Source: CAYJAZ01 sp964370095 (GTDB lineage Bacteria; Desulfobacterota; Desulfovibrionia; Desulfovibrionales; Desulfovibrionaceae). From it: 24,247 nucleotides of DNA. A program made the position numbers and the translations under genes. The stretch covers positions 1 through 24,247 of the forward strand of contig CAYJHJ010000032.1 in the NCBI GenBank assembly GCA_964370095.1. Direction: 5' to 3'. The notes below the pieces were generated by a model, which saw nothing but the letters and a program-made list of their open reading frames with translations, made no database searches and was not told where the DNA came from. This document shows positions 15,863 through 22,775 of this stretch, one piece after another (position 1 is the stretch's first letter; the number at the start of each line of letters is the position of its first letter).

Positions 15863-16570
15863 TTAAAAACCAAGATAAAACATATAAAAACCAATAAGTA
15901 AGATAAGAAAGCCCATAATTATTTTTATAATAGAGCTTGCCTTGCTATAAGTAGGATTAGCTGAAATTTTTTGCACAAAACCTACAGAAGTGCCTGCAAG
16001 AACAGCCAAAATTCCATGCCCTACAGAATAGAGCAATAAAAGAACAATGCCATACAAAAGGCTTCCTTTTGAGGCAACAATTGTCAATAAAGCAATAAGA
16101 ATGGGCGTAGAGCAGGGAGAGGAAAAAATGCCGCCTAAAATGCCTGCTATAAAAGCACCTAATTGCCCTTTTTTTGTGTTTTTTGAAAGAAGATAGCTTG
16201 AAGGAATAAAGTTATAGATTTCCCATGTTTGTAAAGCCATCAGCACCATAATTATGCCCAAGAAAATATACCATGAGCTCATGTGTGTGCCTATAAGGTT
16301 TCCTGCTAAAGCCGCAAGCACACCCAAAACTGTGAAAGTGAGGGCAGAACCTAAGGCAAAAATCAAAGAAAGAATAAAAGCTTTTTTCATATTTTGTGCT
16401 TCTTTTGTGTTTAGCATGCTGCTTCCGCCCACATAGCCGATAATAAGAGGAATTGAAGAGAGTGAACAAGGGGTGAAAGAAGTAAGAATTCCTGCCAATA
16501 AAGCAATAAGTGGAGCAAGCCAAAAACTTTCGGTGAGCATTTTTGAAAGGTCAACTAAAAGTGCGTCCAT
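15863..16570 (-). CDS. CcdA/DsbD-type transmembrane thiol transporter
   Basis: CcdA-type proteins pass electrons from cytoplasmic thioredoxin through a pair of membrane cysteines to periplasmic thioredoxin-like partners. The 235-residue protein has about six membrane segments. The two conserved Cys-Pro sites are FTPCSLSSIPLI (C35) and FSSPCSTPILIA (C153), each at the start of a helix as in the family. Its ATG overlaps the thioredoxin stop by one base (TAATG), so translation is coupled. No cytochrome c maturation genes are in the window, so the pair may serve periplasmic disulfide reduction or cytochrome assembly. The gene converges on catalase. Confidence 0.9.
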   Translation of the reverse strand: MDALLVDLSKMLTESFWLAPLIALLAGILTSFTPCSLSSIPLIIGYVGGSSMLNTKEAQNMKKAFILSLIFALGSALTFTVLGVLAALAGNLIGTHMSSWYIFLGIIMVLMALQTWEIYNFIPSSYLLSKNTKKGQLGAFIAGILGGIFSSPCSTPILIALLTIVASKGSLLYGIVLLLLYSVGHGILAVLAGTSVGFVQKISANPTYSKASSIIKIIMGFLILLIGFYMFYLGF

Positions 16571-17085
16571 TACATCACACCCATATCAGCCAAAATAGCA
16601 CGCATTTGACTTTCTGTTAAGCCGCCTTGGTGTACAGTGAAAAGATGTTCATCAGTATCTTTATGCGAATACATGGTAAATTCAATTCCTAAATCTTTTG
16701 TGGGAACATAGGGCTTGTTGTCAGCCGTATAGAAGAACTGTGTTGGGATAACCTGCACAGGAAAGCCATTTGCACCCTCAGGGTTTTTCCAAACATCAAC
16801 AAATTGTATGATGGCTTTTTCCTGCATTTCTTTATTAAGTAAAGCCAAAACAGGTGCCATTTCTTTACAAGGAACACAAGAATCTGCCCCAAAATCAACA
16901 ATAATTGGCAACTTGTTTTTTTGCATTTCTTCTATATTTATTGCTTGAACAGTAAGCGGAAATTTCAAACCTTCTTGATCATAAGCTATTTCTTCACTTG
17001 GAAGGTTTTTGATAACCCAGAGACCTATAATTACAGTGAAAATTAATAAGGGAATTATTGTTTTAAGTGTTTTGTTGTTTTTCAT
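16570..17085 (-). CDS. Membrane-anchored periplasmic thioredoxin-like protein
   Basis: This 171-residue thioredoxin-fold protein has one N-terminal membrane anchor (about 8-26, TIIPLLIFTVIIGLWVI) and a periplasmic domain. The active site is C70-V-P-C73 in FGADSCVPCKEMAPVL and the cis-Pro is in VIPTQFF (P114). A 10 to 15 residue insertion (YVPTKDLGIEFTMYSHKDTDEH) follows the cis-Pro strand, before the closing HQGGL. CVPC with a coupled CcdA gene suggests a reductant of cytochrome apoproteins or other periplasmic disulfides. ATG at 17085 follows AAGGAAG. The promoter at 17134-17162 precedes it, making a two-gene operon with the ccdA-like gene. Confidence 0.9.
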   Translation of the reverse strand: MKNNKTLKTIIPLLIFTVIIGLWVIKNLPSEEIAYDQEGLKFPLTVQAINIEEMQKNKLPIIVDFGADSCVPCKEMAPVLALLNKEMQEKAIIQFVDVWKNPEGANGFPVQVIPTQFFYTADNKPYVPTKDLGIEFTMYSHKDTDEHLFTVHQGGLTESQMRAILADMGVM

Positions 17086-17133
17086 AAATCAACTTCCTTC
17101 ATATTCATATTTGTCGATATGACCTTTAATGGG

Positions 17134-17162
17134 ACTATGCTCTAAAATTTTTGATTTGGCAA
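17134..17162 (-). promoter_or_regulatory. Probable promoter of the thioredoxin-ccdA operon
   Basis: On the minus strand TTGCCA (17162-17157), 17 bp and CATAGT (17139-17134), matching the consensus at five and four of six positions, lie about 50 bp before the start. Confidence 0.45.
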
Positions 17163-17196
17163 GAAAATCTTACATAAATTTTCAAATTTCTTATGC

Positions 17197-17226
17197 TTGA
17201 CTGACTTTGTAAAAAAATGCTATATT
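17197..17226 (+). promoter_or_regulatory. Sigma-70 promoter of the TPR-barrel gene
   Basis: TTGACT (17197-17202), an 18-bp spacer and TATATT (17221-17226), each five of six to consensus, lie 32 bp before the start. Confidence 0.6.
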
Positions 17227-17257
17227 TATTTATGTATAATTACTAAGGAAGTATATT

Positions 17258-18571
17258 ATGAAAAAACTTATTTATTCTATCACCTTGTCTGCATTTATTA
17301 TGATTTCTGCTTGCGGGCAAATATATGCCCAAAGTGTTTCTGAAGTTTCCCATGAAAAGACAATGGCTTTAGAATTATACACAAAAGGCGAATATCAAAA
17401 AGCGTATGATTTATATTCAAAACTTCTACGCATTGATCCCGCTGATGATGCAATAAATCTTGGTTATGCACGTTCAGCCTTACAAGCGGGTAAGCTTGGG
17501 CAAGCAGTAATGTCATATGAAAGGCTTTTGCAAAAGTACCCTAATGAACCAATATTGCTGAAAGAATTGGCATATGCTTTAAGCATGCAAAATGATAATC
17601 AGCGTGCACAGATGGAGCTTTCTAAAAGTTCAAAAGCTAAAGGCAATGCTTCTGAAAACCTCGAAAAGCAGCAAAGCCGCACAAAAATTTCAGGAAAAGT
17701 GAATGCAGGTGTTATTTATGATAGCAATGTGAACGCAGGCCCTGCATCAAATGATATCACTTTAGGGAATTGGGATTTAAGGCTTATTGACGGAAAGGCA
17801 GAAGATGCATTGGCTCTTTATGCCGGCGCAAAGCTTGACATTACCCATAGATTTGCACAAACAAGCCCATGGTGGCTTATAAGCAATGCAAATGTTTTTG
17901 CAAAATATAATTTTGGCGAAAAAGTGCATGACCTTGATCTTTCAAGTTCAGAATCTTTAAATGCTTCTTTTGGAATACGCCACCTTGGTGTAAAAACTAT
18001 GTTTGAGCTTAAAGCAAGAGCACAGTTCTATGATTCTTCCTTTAAAGAAAATATTTTTGCAGCAGGAATTGGGGCTAATTTTATCTATGCACTCAATAGC
18101 AAAGTTTTCTTTATTTCAAGGCTAAGCCTTGATAATCGTGCCTATTCTGACAATAGTGATTATAATGGTTGGTATAGCTCTTTAGGGCAATATGTAAGAT
18201 TTATTATGGGTGAAGCAGGGCATGCACTTACTTTTGGCGGCAGATATTTCAATGCAAATGCAGATATTTCAAACTATTCACTTGATGGTTTTGAAGCAAG
18301 TGTAGATTTTAAATTTATCTTGCCTTATTACGATATAAGCCTCACGCCTTATTTTGCGTATAGTGCTGAATTTTACAAAGGCCCGGCAACTTCATTTGAA
18401 GATAAAGACAGAAAAGACTATCAGCTAAGAGCAGGTTTGAATTTGCTTGTTCCTATAGCTGTGGACTGGGATTTGAATTTGGGCTATCAATACCTTTATA
18501 ATAATTCCAACAGTGAACTTTATGATTATGACAGGCATTTAGTGAATCTTGGTGTGTCTTGGTCATTTTAG
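17258..18571 (+). CDS. TPR plus beta-barrel outer-membrane protein (Slam/DUF560-like)
   Basis: The 437-residue exported protein has a signal sequence (MKKLIYSITLSAFIMISACG) that ends either at SPase I site IYA-QS (after A24) or at a lipobox-like ISAC (C19). Residues about 33-130 form TPR repeats (ALELYTKGEYQKAYDLYSKLL, then ARSALQAGKLGQAVMSYERLL and LAYALSMQNDNQRAQMEL). Residues about 145-437 are alternating polar/aromatic strands (GVIYDSNVNAG, FKARAQFYDSS, GWYSSLGQYVRF) ending in Phe, the usual Bam recognition end. Periplasmic TPRs followed by an outer-membrane barrel are the layout of Slam (surface lipoprotein assembly modifier) proteins, which move cargo to the cell surface. The link to Slam is by architecture only. 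RBS AAGGAA. A FecR/beta-rich protein that could be cargo lies 2.6 kb away. Confidence 0.75.
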   Translation: MKKLIYSITLSAFIMISACGQIYAQSVSEVSHEKTMALELYTKGEYQKAYDLYSKLLRIDPADDAINLGYARSALQAGKLGQAVMSYERLLQKYPNEPILLKELAYALSMQNDNQRAQMELSKSSKAKGNASENLEKQQSRTKISGKVNAGVIYDSNVNAGPASNDITLGNWDLRLIDGKAEDALALYAGAKLDITHRFAQTSPWWLISNANVFAKYNFGEKVHDLDLSSSESLNASFGIRHLGVKTMFELKARAQFYDSSFKENIFAAGIGANFIYALNSKVFFISRLSLDNRAYSDNSDYNGWYSSLGQYVRFIMGEAGHALTFGGRYFNANADISNYSLDGFEASVDFKFILPYYDISLTPYFAYSAEFYKGPATSFEDKDRKDYQLRAGLNLLVPIAVDWDLNLGYQYLYNNSNSELYDYDRHLVNLGVSWSF

Positions 18572-18642
18572 ATAAAGATTATTTTCTTAAAACAAGCAAG
18601 AAAGCTTTTGAAATTATGCTTTTTGCCTAGGCTTTATTAAGT

Positions 18643-19383
18643 CTAATCTAAACTGCAATGAAAAATTTCAGCGTGTCTATCGTGCTTAAGGATTTTATTA
18701 AATCTTTCAATATCAAGTATATAGGTTTCATTTTTTTTATATGGACTTATAATCCCTTCCAGTTCAAGTTTTCTTAATGCTTTATTTAATGTAACCCTGT
18801 GCACATTCAGAAAATTTGCCAATTCGTTTTGGTTCAGATTTGTTGTGGCATAAAGCATAGCCCCTTCTTTTTTCATGTGATATTGCAAAAATCTACAAAT
18901 CTGCCCTTCAGTATTATTTGATTTTATTAGTACTTTTTGCTTGATAAGCTTAAGCGTTTTTATGGAAAGGCTTTCAATTATTGAAAGCGTAAGCTCAGGA
19001 TATTCATGCAAAAGTTTTGTATAGACCCAATCTTCAGGGAAGGCATAAATAACACAATCAGTTTCTAGATGAATAGAGGCAATAATTTGTGTTTTATCAA
19101 GAAAAAAAGTTGCATCACCTATTAATGCAGGAGCTTTTGCCTTGCTTATTAAATTTTCCTGCCCATCTAAATATAAATATTTAAAACTAACTTCGCCTTT
19201 ATGCAAATAGTAAAGAAATTTATTATTTTGCATATATTCAAGAAGAACATGGCCTTTATTTTTTTCAATCTTTACTGCTTCATGTAAAACATTTTCCCAT
19301 AAAGCAGCCAATTTTTTTTTATGTGTTTCGGCTGACAATGTATTATCCAATATTAAAAGAGTTAAAAAAAGAAAATGTAACAA
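18643..19383 (-). CDS. Crp/Fnr-family transcriptional regulator
   Basis: It has a cyclic-nucleotide-type sensor barrel (about 30-120, YYLHKGEVSFKYLYLDGQENLI, PALIGDATFF), a long dimer helix (about 125-155) and a Crp-type winged helix (183-205, NQNELANFLNVHRVTLNKALRKLELEGII). There is no FNR-type Cys cluster and the cAMP-binding RTA-type residues are not evident, so the signal is unknown. The longest frame begins with TTG at 19383, but its first codons lie in the operator/transcription start zone and read as a hydrophobic stretch (LHFLFLTLLIL). Downstream TTG codons at 19350, 19338 or 19311 are more likely starts, and none has a clear RBS. It is divergent from the SLC13-like permease and probably represses its own promoter. 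Confidence 0.88.
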   Translation of the reverse strand: MLHFLFLTLLILDNTLSAETHKKKLAALWENVLHEAVKIEKNKGHVLLEYMQNNKFLYYLHKGEVSFKYLYLDGQENLISKAKAPALIGDATFFLDKTQIIASIHLETDCVIYAFPEDWVYTKLLHEYPELTLSIIESLSIKTLKLIKQKVLIKSNNTEGQICRFLQYHMKKEGAMLYATTNLNQNELANFLNVHRVTLNKALRKLELEGIISPYKKNETYILDIERFNKILKHDRHAEIFHCSLD

Positions 19384-19395
19384 ACATTACATTTT
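19372..19395. promoter_or_regulatory. Crp/Fnr-type operator (perfect 9-6-9 palindrome)
   Basis: AAAATGTAA, six bases, TTACATTTT form a perfect 9-bp inverted repeat with the TGTAA-N6-TTACA spacing typical of Crp/Fnr sites. It overlaps the -10 and start point of the regulator's own promoter, so binding should repress. It lies about 137 bp before the divergent permease gene. Confidence 0.8.
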
Positions 19396-19421
19396 GTAGA
19401 GAGTTTTTATGATAATGTCAA
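19393..19421 (-). promoter_or_regulatory. Sigma-70 promoter of the Crp/Fnr regulator gene
   Basis: On the minus strand a perfect TTGACA (19421-19416), 17 bp and TACAAA (19398-19393). The expected start point near 19386 is inside the palindromic operator. Confidence 0.7.
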
Positions 19422-19520
19422 CAAATTATAAAATTGTGTAAGCTATCGCTTGAAGGTGAATAGAACTAACCAAAATTGATGCTAACACATTTATTTTATT
19501 AATTTATCTTAGGAGTTTTT

Positions 19521-21074
19521 ATGTCTCAAGCATCAGCGCAAGCACCGCTTCCACCTTTTTCTGTATCTAAGTTGATTCATACATTAATTGGCTTAGCTAT
19601 TATGCTTTTAGGGCCTTTAATGGCATCGCCTGAATTTTATTTCCCTGCAAACCCTCGTTTAGAAGCAATGGGAATTCCAATTATTGATGGTAATGCTATT
19701 ATTGCAATGTCAGCAGCAGGCTGGACTGCCGCAACAGTTTTTATAGGTATGCTTTGGCTTTGGGTTTTTGTGGAAACTTTTTGGTCAAGCCTTATAGGTG
19801 TATTGCTTATTGCCTTTAGCCCACATTTTCCATTGCCGCAGTTTATGGCTCAATATATGGGAAATCCAACAACTTTTCTTATCTTTTTTATTCTTTTCTT
19901 TTCGGCAGCACTTACTAAATCAAATGTAGTTGTTTATATTTCAAATTATTTGCTTACAAGAAAATATCTTCAAGGTAGACCTTATATGTTGATGCTAGCA
20001 ATATTAATTGCTGCATATGCCGGTGCTTGGTTTGATGGTGGACTGGGAACGGTTTTTCTTATCTGGCCTGTAACATATCTTATTTTAACAGAAGCGGGCT
20101 ATAAGCCAGGTGATAAAGTTTCAACATTCATGGTGGGCAATGTTATTGCCGGTCTTGTTTTTGCACTTTTGACAAATATTATTAAAGGCCCTGTTTTGTT
20201 TATGTCAAGCGGGTATACAAACTATGTTTCCAATAACCCAAATTTGGGTTTAGAGCATATTAACGTAGCTTCTTGGACACTTTTTACTGCAATACTTTGT
20301 GTTATTACAACTATTTTATTGTTCCTTGGTGCTCGTTTTATCTTGAAGCTTGATGTTGAAGCTATTAAGAACTTCGATACTGAAAAATTGAAAAATAAAC
20401 CTTTGCCCCCAATGAATTGGAAGCAAAAAACACTTCTTTATTTATTTGCTATTTATATTGCTTGGATGGTTATTCCAAGCTTGCTGCCACAAACAATTCC
20501 TTTTATCGCTTATTGCAAGTCAAAAGCTTTTGCCGGTTCAATGGCTTTATTTGCTGTTATGATTATTATTAAACGTAAAAATGAACCACTTATAAAATTG
20601 CCGGAAGTTGCAGCAGCAGTGCCTTGGGGCTTATACTTCTTGCTTGCTGCGGCCCTTTATTTTGGCGGAATTTTAACAAATCCAAAAACAAATATACCTA
20701 TTCTCTTAGAAATGCTTATTTCAAATGCTCTTCAAGGGCTTGATTTTATTCCATTCCTTCTTCTAACCATGCTTCTTGCTATTGTTGCAACAAACCTTAT
20801 GAATTCAATAGTAACAGGTATTATAGGTTCGCCAATTATTGCCAGTGTAGCACTTAATTATGGCTTTCCTGCATTACCTATTGTTGTTTTATTCTTGTTC
20901 ATTCTTATGTCGGCAATGCTTACACCGGCTGCGGGCGTTCCAGGGGCAATGCTTCATGGTAATAAAGAATGGTTGCCAGGCAAAGCTGCCATGTCATACG
21001 CTGTTTTCTTCACTATTGTGATAAGCATAGTTACAGTAGCTGTAGGAATTCCTTTAGCACTTGCAATCTTTTAA
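19521..21074 (+). CDS. SLC13/DASS-like anion permease
   Basis: The 517-residue inner-membrane protein has about 12 hydrophobic segments. It looks like the ion-transporter superfamily that includes SLC13 (sodium-coupled dicarboxylate, citrate or sulfate carriers). Two repeat halves each carry a hairpin-like Asn-rich site: ALTKSNVVVYISNYLL near residue 130-150 and TNLMNSIVTGIIGSPII near 433-450. The end, LTPAAGVPGAMLHGNKEWLPGKAAM, is like the loop before the last helix in these carriers. The usual SNT signature is not exact, so the family is moderate and the substrate unknown. The start has TAGGAG at good spacing. It is divergent from a Crp/Fnr regulator whose operator lies between the two, so expression may respond to it. 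The gene ends at a strong terminator. Confidence 0.7.
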   Translation: MSQASAQAPLPPFSVSKLIHTLIGLAIMLLGPLMASPEFYFPANPRLEAMGIPIIDGNAIIAMSAAGWTAATVFIGMLWLWVFVETFWSSLIGVLLIAFSPHFPLPQFMAQYMGNPTTFLIFFILFFSAALTKSNVVVYISNYLLTRKYLQGRPYMLMLAILIAAYAGAWFDGGLGTVFLIWPVTYLILTEAGYKPGDKVSTFMVGNVIAGLVFALLTNIIKGPVLFMSSGYTNYVSNNPNLGLEHINVASWTLFTAILCVITTILLFLGARFILKLDVEAIKNFDTEKLKNKPLPPMNWKQKTLLYLFAIYIAWMVIPSLLPQTIPFIAYCKSKAFAGSMALFAVMIIIKRKNEPLIKLPEVAAAVPWGLYFLLAAALYFGGILTNPKTNIPILLEMLISNALQGLDFIPFLLLTMLLAIVATNLMNSIVTGIIGSPIIASVALNYGFPALPIVVLFLFILMSAMLTPAAGVPGAMLHGNKEWLPGKAAMSYAVFFTIVISIVTVAVGIPLALAIF

Positions 21075-21083
21075 TATATACAC

Positions 21084-21102
21084 AAATCAGAAATTCTGAT
21101 TT
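21084..21102. repeat. Short perfect hairpin after the permease gene
   Basis: AAATCAGAA, one base, TTCTGATTT is a 9-bp inverted repeat just after the stop. No T-run follows, so it is not itself a full terminator; it could protect the mRNA end. Confidence 0.5.
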
Positions 21103-21149
21103 GATTGTGTTTGTTGAAAAATTATTGTAAAGTACATAAAATCAATAAT

Positions 21150-21193
21150 AAAAATCCCACAAAGCTTTATAAAACTTGCTTTGTGGGATTTTT
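21150..21193. terminator. Strong bidirectional intrinsic terminator
   Basis: A 16-bp perfect stem, AAAAATCCCACAAAGC (21150-21165) with GCTTTGTGGGATTTTT (21178-21193), has a 12-base loop and flanking T-runs on both strands. It separates the convergent permease and FecR-domain genes. Confidence 0.92.
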
Positions 21194-21215
21194 TTATTCA
21201 AAAATTTGAAAAATT

Positions 21216-22529
21216 TTATTTCCTTTGTAAAGGGTCGCCTGTTAAAGTTCCATTATAACCTAAACCAAATTGATCTTCAAAATCTAGATTGCCGTTAAAA
21301 GTGTTTCCAACAGTAAGCTTGCTGCCTTCGGCTTCCCAGCTGTTTACGGGGCTGCCATTTAAGGTTGCTGTGCCACCTGAAATTTCAAATTCATCACTTT
21401 CTATTGTGCCTGTGCCATTAATTACATTAAAATCATAAGCACTTAGGCTTGTGGTGTCAAAGTTTGCATTTGAAATCAATCCTTTTGTTAGGTTTGCTTG
21501 AAATTCAAAAACACCGCTGTGGGGCCTACCTTGTTGATCATTAAAGGAAAAATCTCCTGTTCCTACAGCTGAAATTTCTTGTAAAGGTTCAATAGTGCCA
21601 AGGCCTTCAGTTTCAAAGTCAGAATCATAACGAGCAAGAGCATCTGCATTTAAAATGCTTGAGAAGTCATCGTCATCATCAAGATCGTCATTCAATAGAT
21701 TGTCATTATCAAAATCATCATCAAATCTGTCATCACCAAATGGGCTGTCATCATCATCACCAAAACCGCCGCCGAAGTTGCCATTTAGGTTGTTAGGATT
21801 TGAAGACTCAAAATTTTCATTTAAATCATCAAGATCATTTGAATCGTCAAAGTCATCCAAATCATCCAAATCGTCAAAATCGTCATCCAAGTCGTCAAAG
21901 TCGTCAAGAGCTGAAGAAATACTGCTTTGGTTGACAAGGTTTTGCCTTTGAATAAGCGTCATTGGAATAGGTGGTGAAAGCAAAGTTTCATCAATACCGA
22001 AAGAAGCAATTTGCCCCGGTGGAATAATAGTATTACCAACCACAACGCTTTGCTGATTGAGGCTGTTTTCGGTTGCAACTTGTGTTACACCATTTTGCCT
22101 TAGAACAGAAAAAGTGGTTCCTCTAATTCCAACCGTGGCTTCAGGTGTGCGCACCTTAAAAGCTTCAGGGTTTGATTCAACAATCTTTCCTGTTGCAAAA
22201 CGTACAAAACCGGAGCTTACTCTTGAAGCAAAAGAAGTGTTGCCCTTATCGCTAAAGGCTTCAATAGTATAGTGTGTGTTTGAGCCGATATTGATTATAC
22301 TGTCATCATTAAAGAAAAGTTGAACTTTCCCATCAGAAGAAGTGTGGATAATATCATGCAAAAAGATATCATCTTTTAAAGTAATCTTAGTTTTTGAATC
22401 TGCTCTTTCTAAAGTAACATCACCTGTTATAGCAATAACTTTTGCAATGCTGTTTGCATAAACAAAGCTTGGTGAAAATAAAAAGAAAGTTACAAGAATA
22501 AGCAGAATTAAATGTTTATATCTGTGCAT
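21216..22529 (-). CDS. Secreted FecR-domain protein with Asp-rich tract and beta-rich C-terminal domain
   Basis: The 437-residue protein starts at ATG behind GGAGG and has a signal peptide (about 1-25, cleavage after VYA). Residues about 28-170 are a FecR domain (AKVIAITGDVTLER, LFFNDDSIINIGSNTHYTIE, SGFVRFATGKI, VRTPEATVGIRGTTFSV), a beta-stranded fold used here outside the FecI/FecR context since no sigma factor or TonB receptor is near. Residues 209-289 (21663-21905) are a low-complexity tract of Asp with Phe/Leu (DDFDDLDDDFDDLDDLDDFD), coded by repeated 9-bp units, which could bind calcium. Residues about 320-430 are Gly/Asn-rich beta strands (GTGDFSFNDQQGRPHSGVFEF, NGTGTIESDEFEISGGTATL), reminiscent of small barrels of surface lipoproteins. 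Likely extracellular or surface-bound. The role is unknown. Confidence 0.85.
   Translation of the reverse strand: MHRYKHLILLILVTFFLFSPSFVYANSIAKVIAITGDVTLERADSKTKITLKDDIFLHDIIHTSSDGKVQLFFNDDSIINIGSNTHYTIEAFSDKGNTSFASRVSSGFVRFATGKIVESNPEAFKVRTPEATVGIRGTTFSVLRQNGVTQVATENSLNQQSVVVGNTIIPPGQIASFGIDETLLSPPIPMTLIQRQNLVNQSSISSALDDFDDLDDDFDDLDDLDDFDDSNDLDDLNENFESSNPNNLNGNFGGGFGDDDDSPFGDDRFDDDFDNDNLLNDDLDDDDDFSSILNADALARYDSDFETEGLGTIEPLQEISAVGTGDFSFNDQQGRPHSGVFEFQANLTKGLISNANFDTTSLSAYDFNVINGTGTIESDEFEISGGTATLNGSPVNSWEAEGSKLTVGNTFNGNLDFEDQFGLGYNGTLTGDPLQRK
21663..21905 (-). repeat. Asp-codon low-complexity repeat in the FecR-domain gene
   Basis: Near-tandem 9-bp and 6-bp units of GAT/GAC with TTT/TTG codons encode (DDL/DDF)n over about 80 residues, densest at 21830-21905. 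Copy number is likely to vary by slippage in whole codons, changing tract length without breaking the frame. Confidence 0.75.
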
Positions 22530-22567
22530 AATAACCTCCGAAAACTCTATCGACTATATTTATAAAA

Positions 22568-22595
22568 AGTATATACTTTTATCACAATAAGTCAA
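22568..22595 (-). promoter_or_regulatory. Promoter of the FecR-domain gene with overlapping palindrome
   Basis: On the minus strand TTGACT (22595-22590), 16 bp and TATACT (22573-22568). A perfect 16-bp palindrome, AAAAGTATATACTTTT (22565-22580), covers the -10 and could be an operator. A second TTTGACTT occurs 22 bp upstream (around 22612-22617). The rest of the spacer up to 22775 shows no other clear element; no purine riboswitch was found before the permease. Confidence 0.6.
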
Positions 22596-22775
22596 ATTTT
22601 AATAAAGTTAAAGTCAAAGCTTTAATATAAGCATCAATATAATGGATTTGAACTGTTTGTTTTAATAATTTTCAACTAGCTGAAATAAAAAATAAAAAAA
22701 TATTGCTTTTCATGAACCTAATTATAGTATATAAGCTTTTTACTTATTTATTAATTGATTTAAGCGGAGGAGTTT

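Noticed and set aside
18572..18642. Terminator between the barrel and Crp/Fnr genes
   Set aside because: Only a short GCCTAGGC palindrome without a convincing stem and T-run is present.
21663..21905. CRISPR-like or other non-coding tandem array
   Set aside because: Units are 6-9 bp and in frame with the Asp codons of a real gene; there are no spacers.
21655..21951. Ser/Lys-rich open frame opposite the Asp tract
   Set aside because: It is the antisense reading of GAT/GAC repeats, giving SSKSS; no start signals.
22530..22775. Purine riboswitch before the NCS2 permease
   Set aside because: The conserved loops and pairing of the aptamer could not be found in this spacer.
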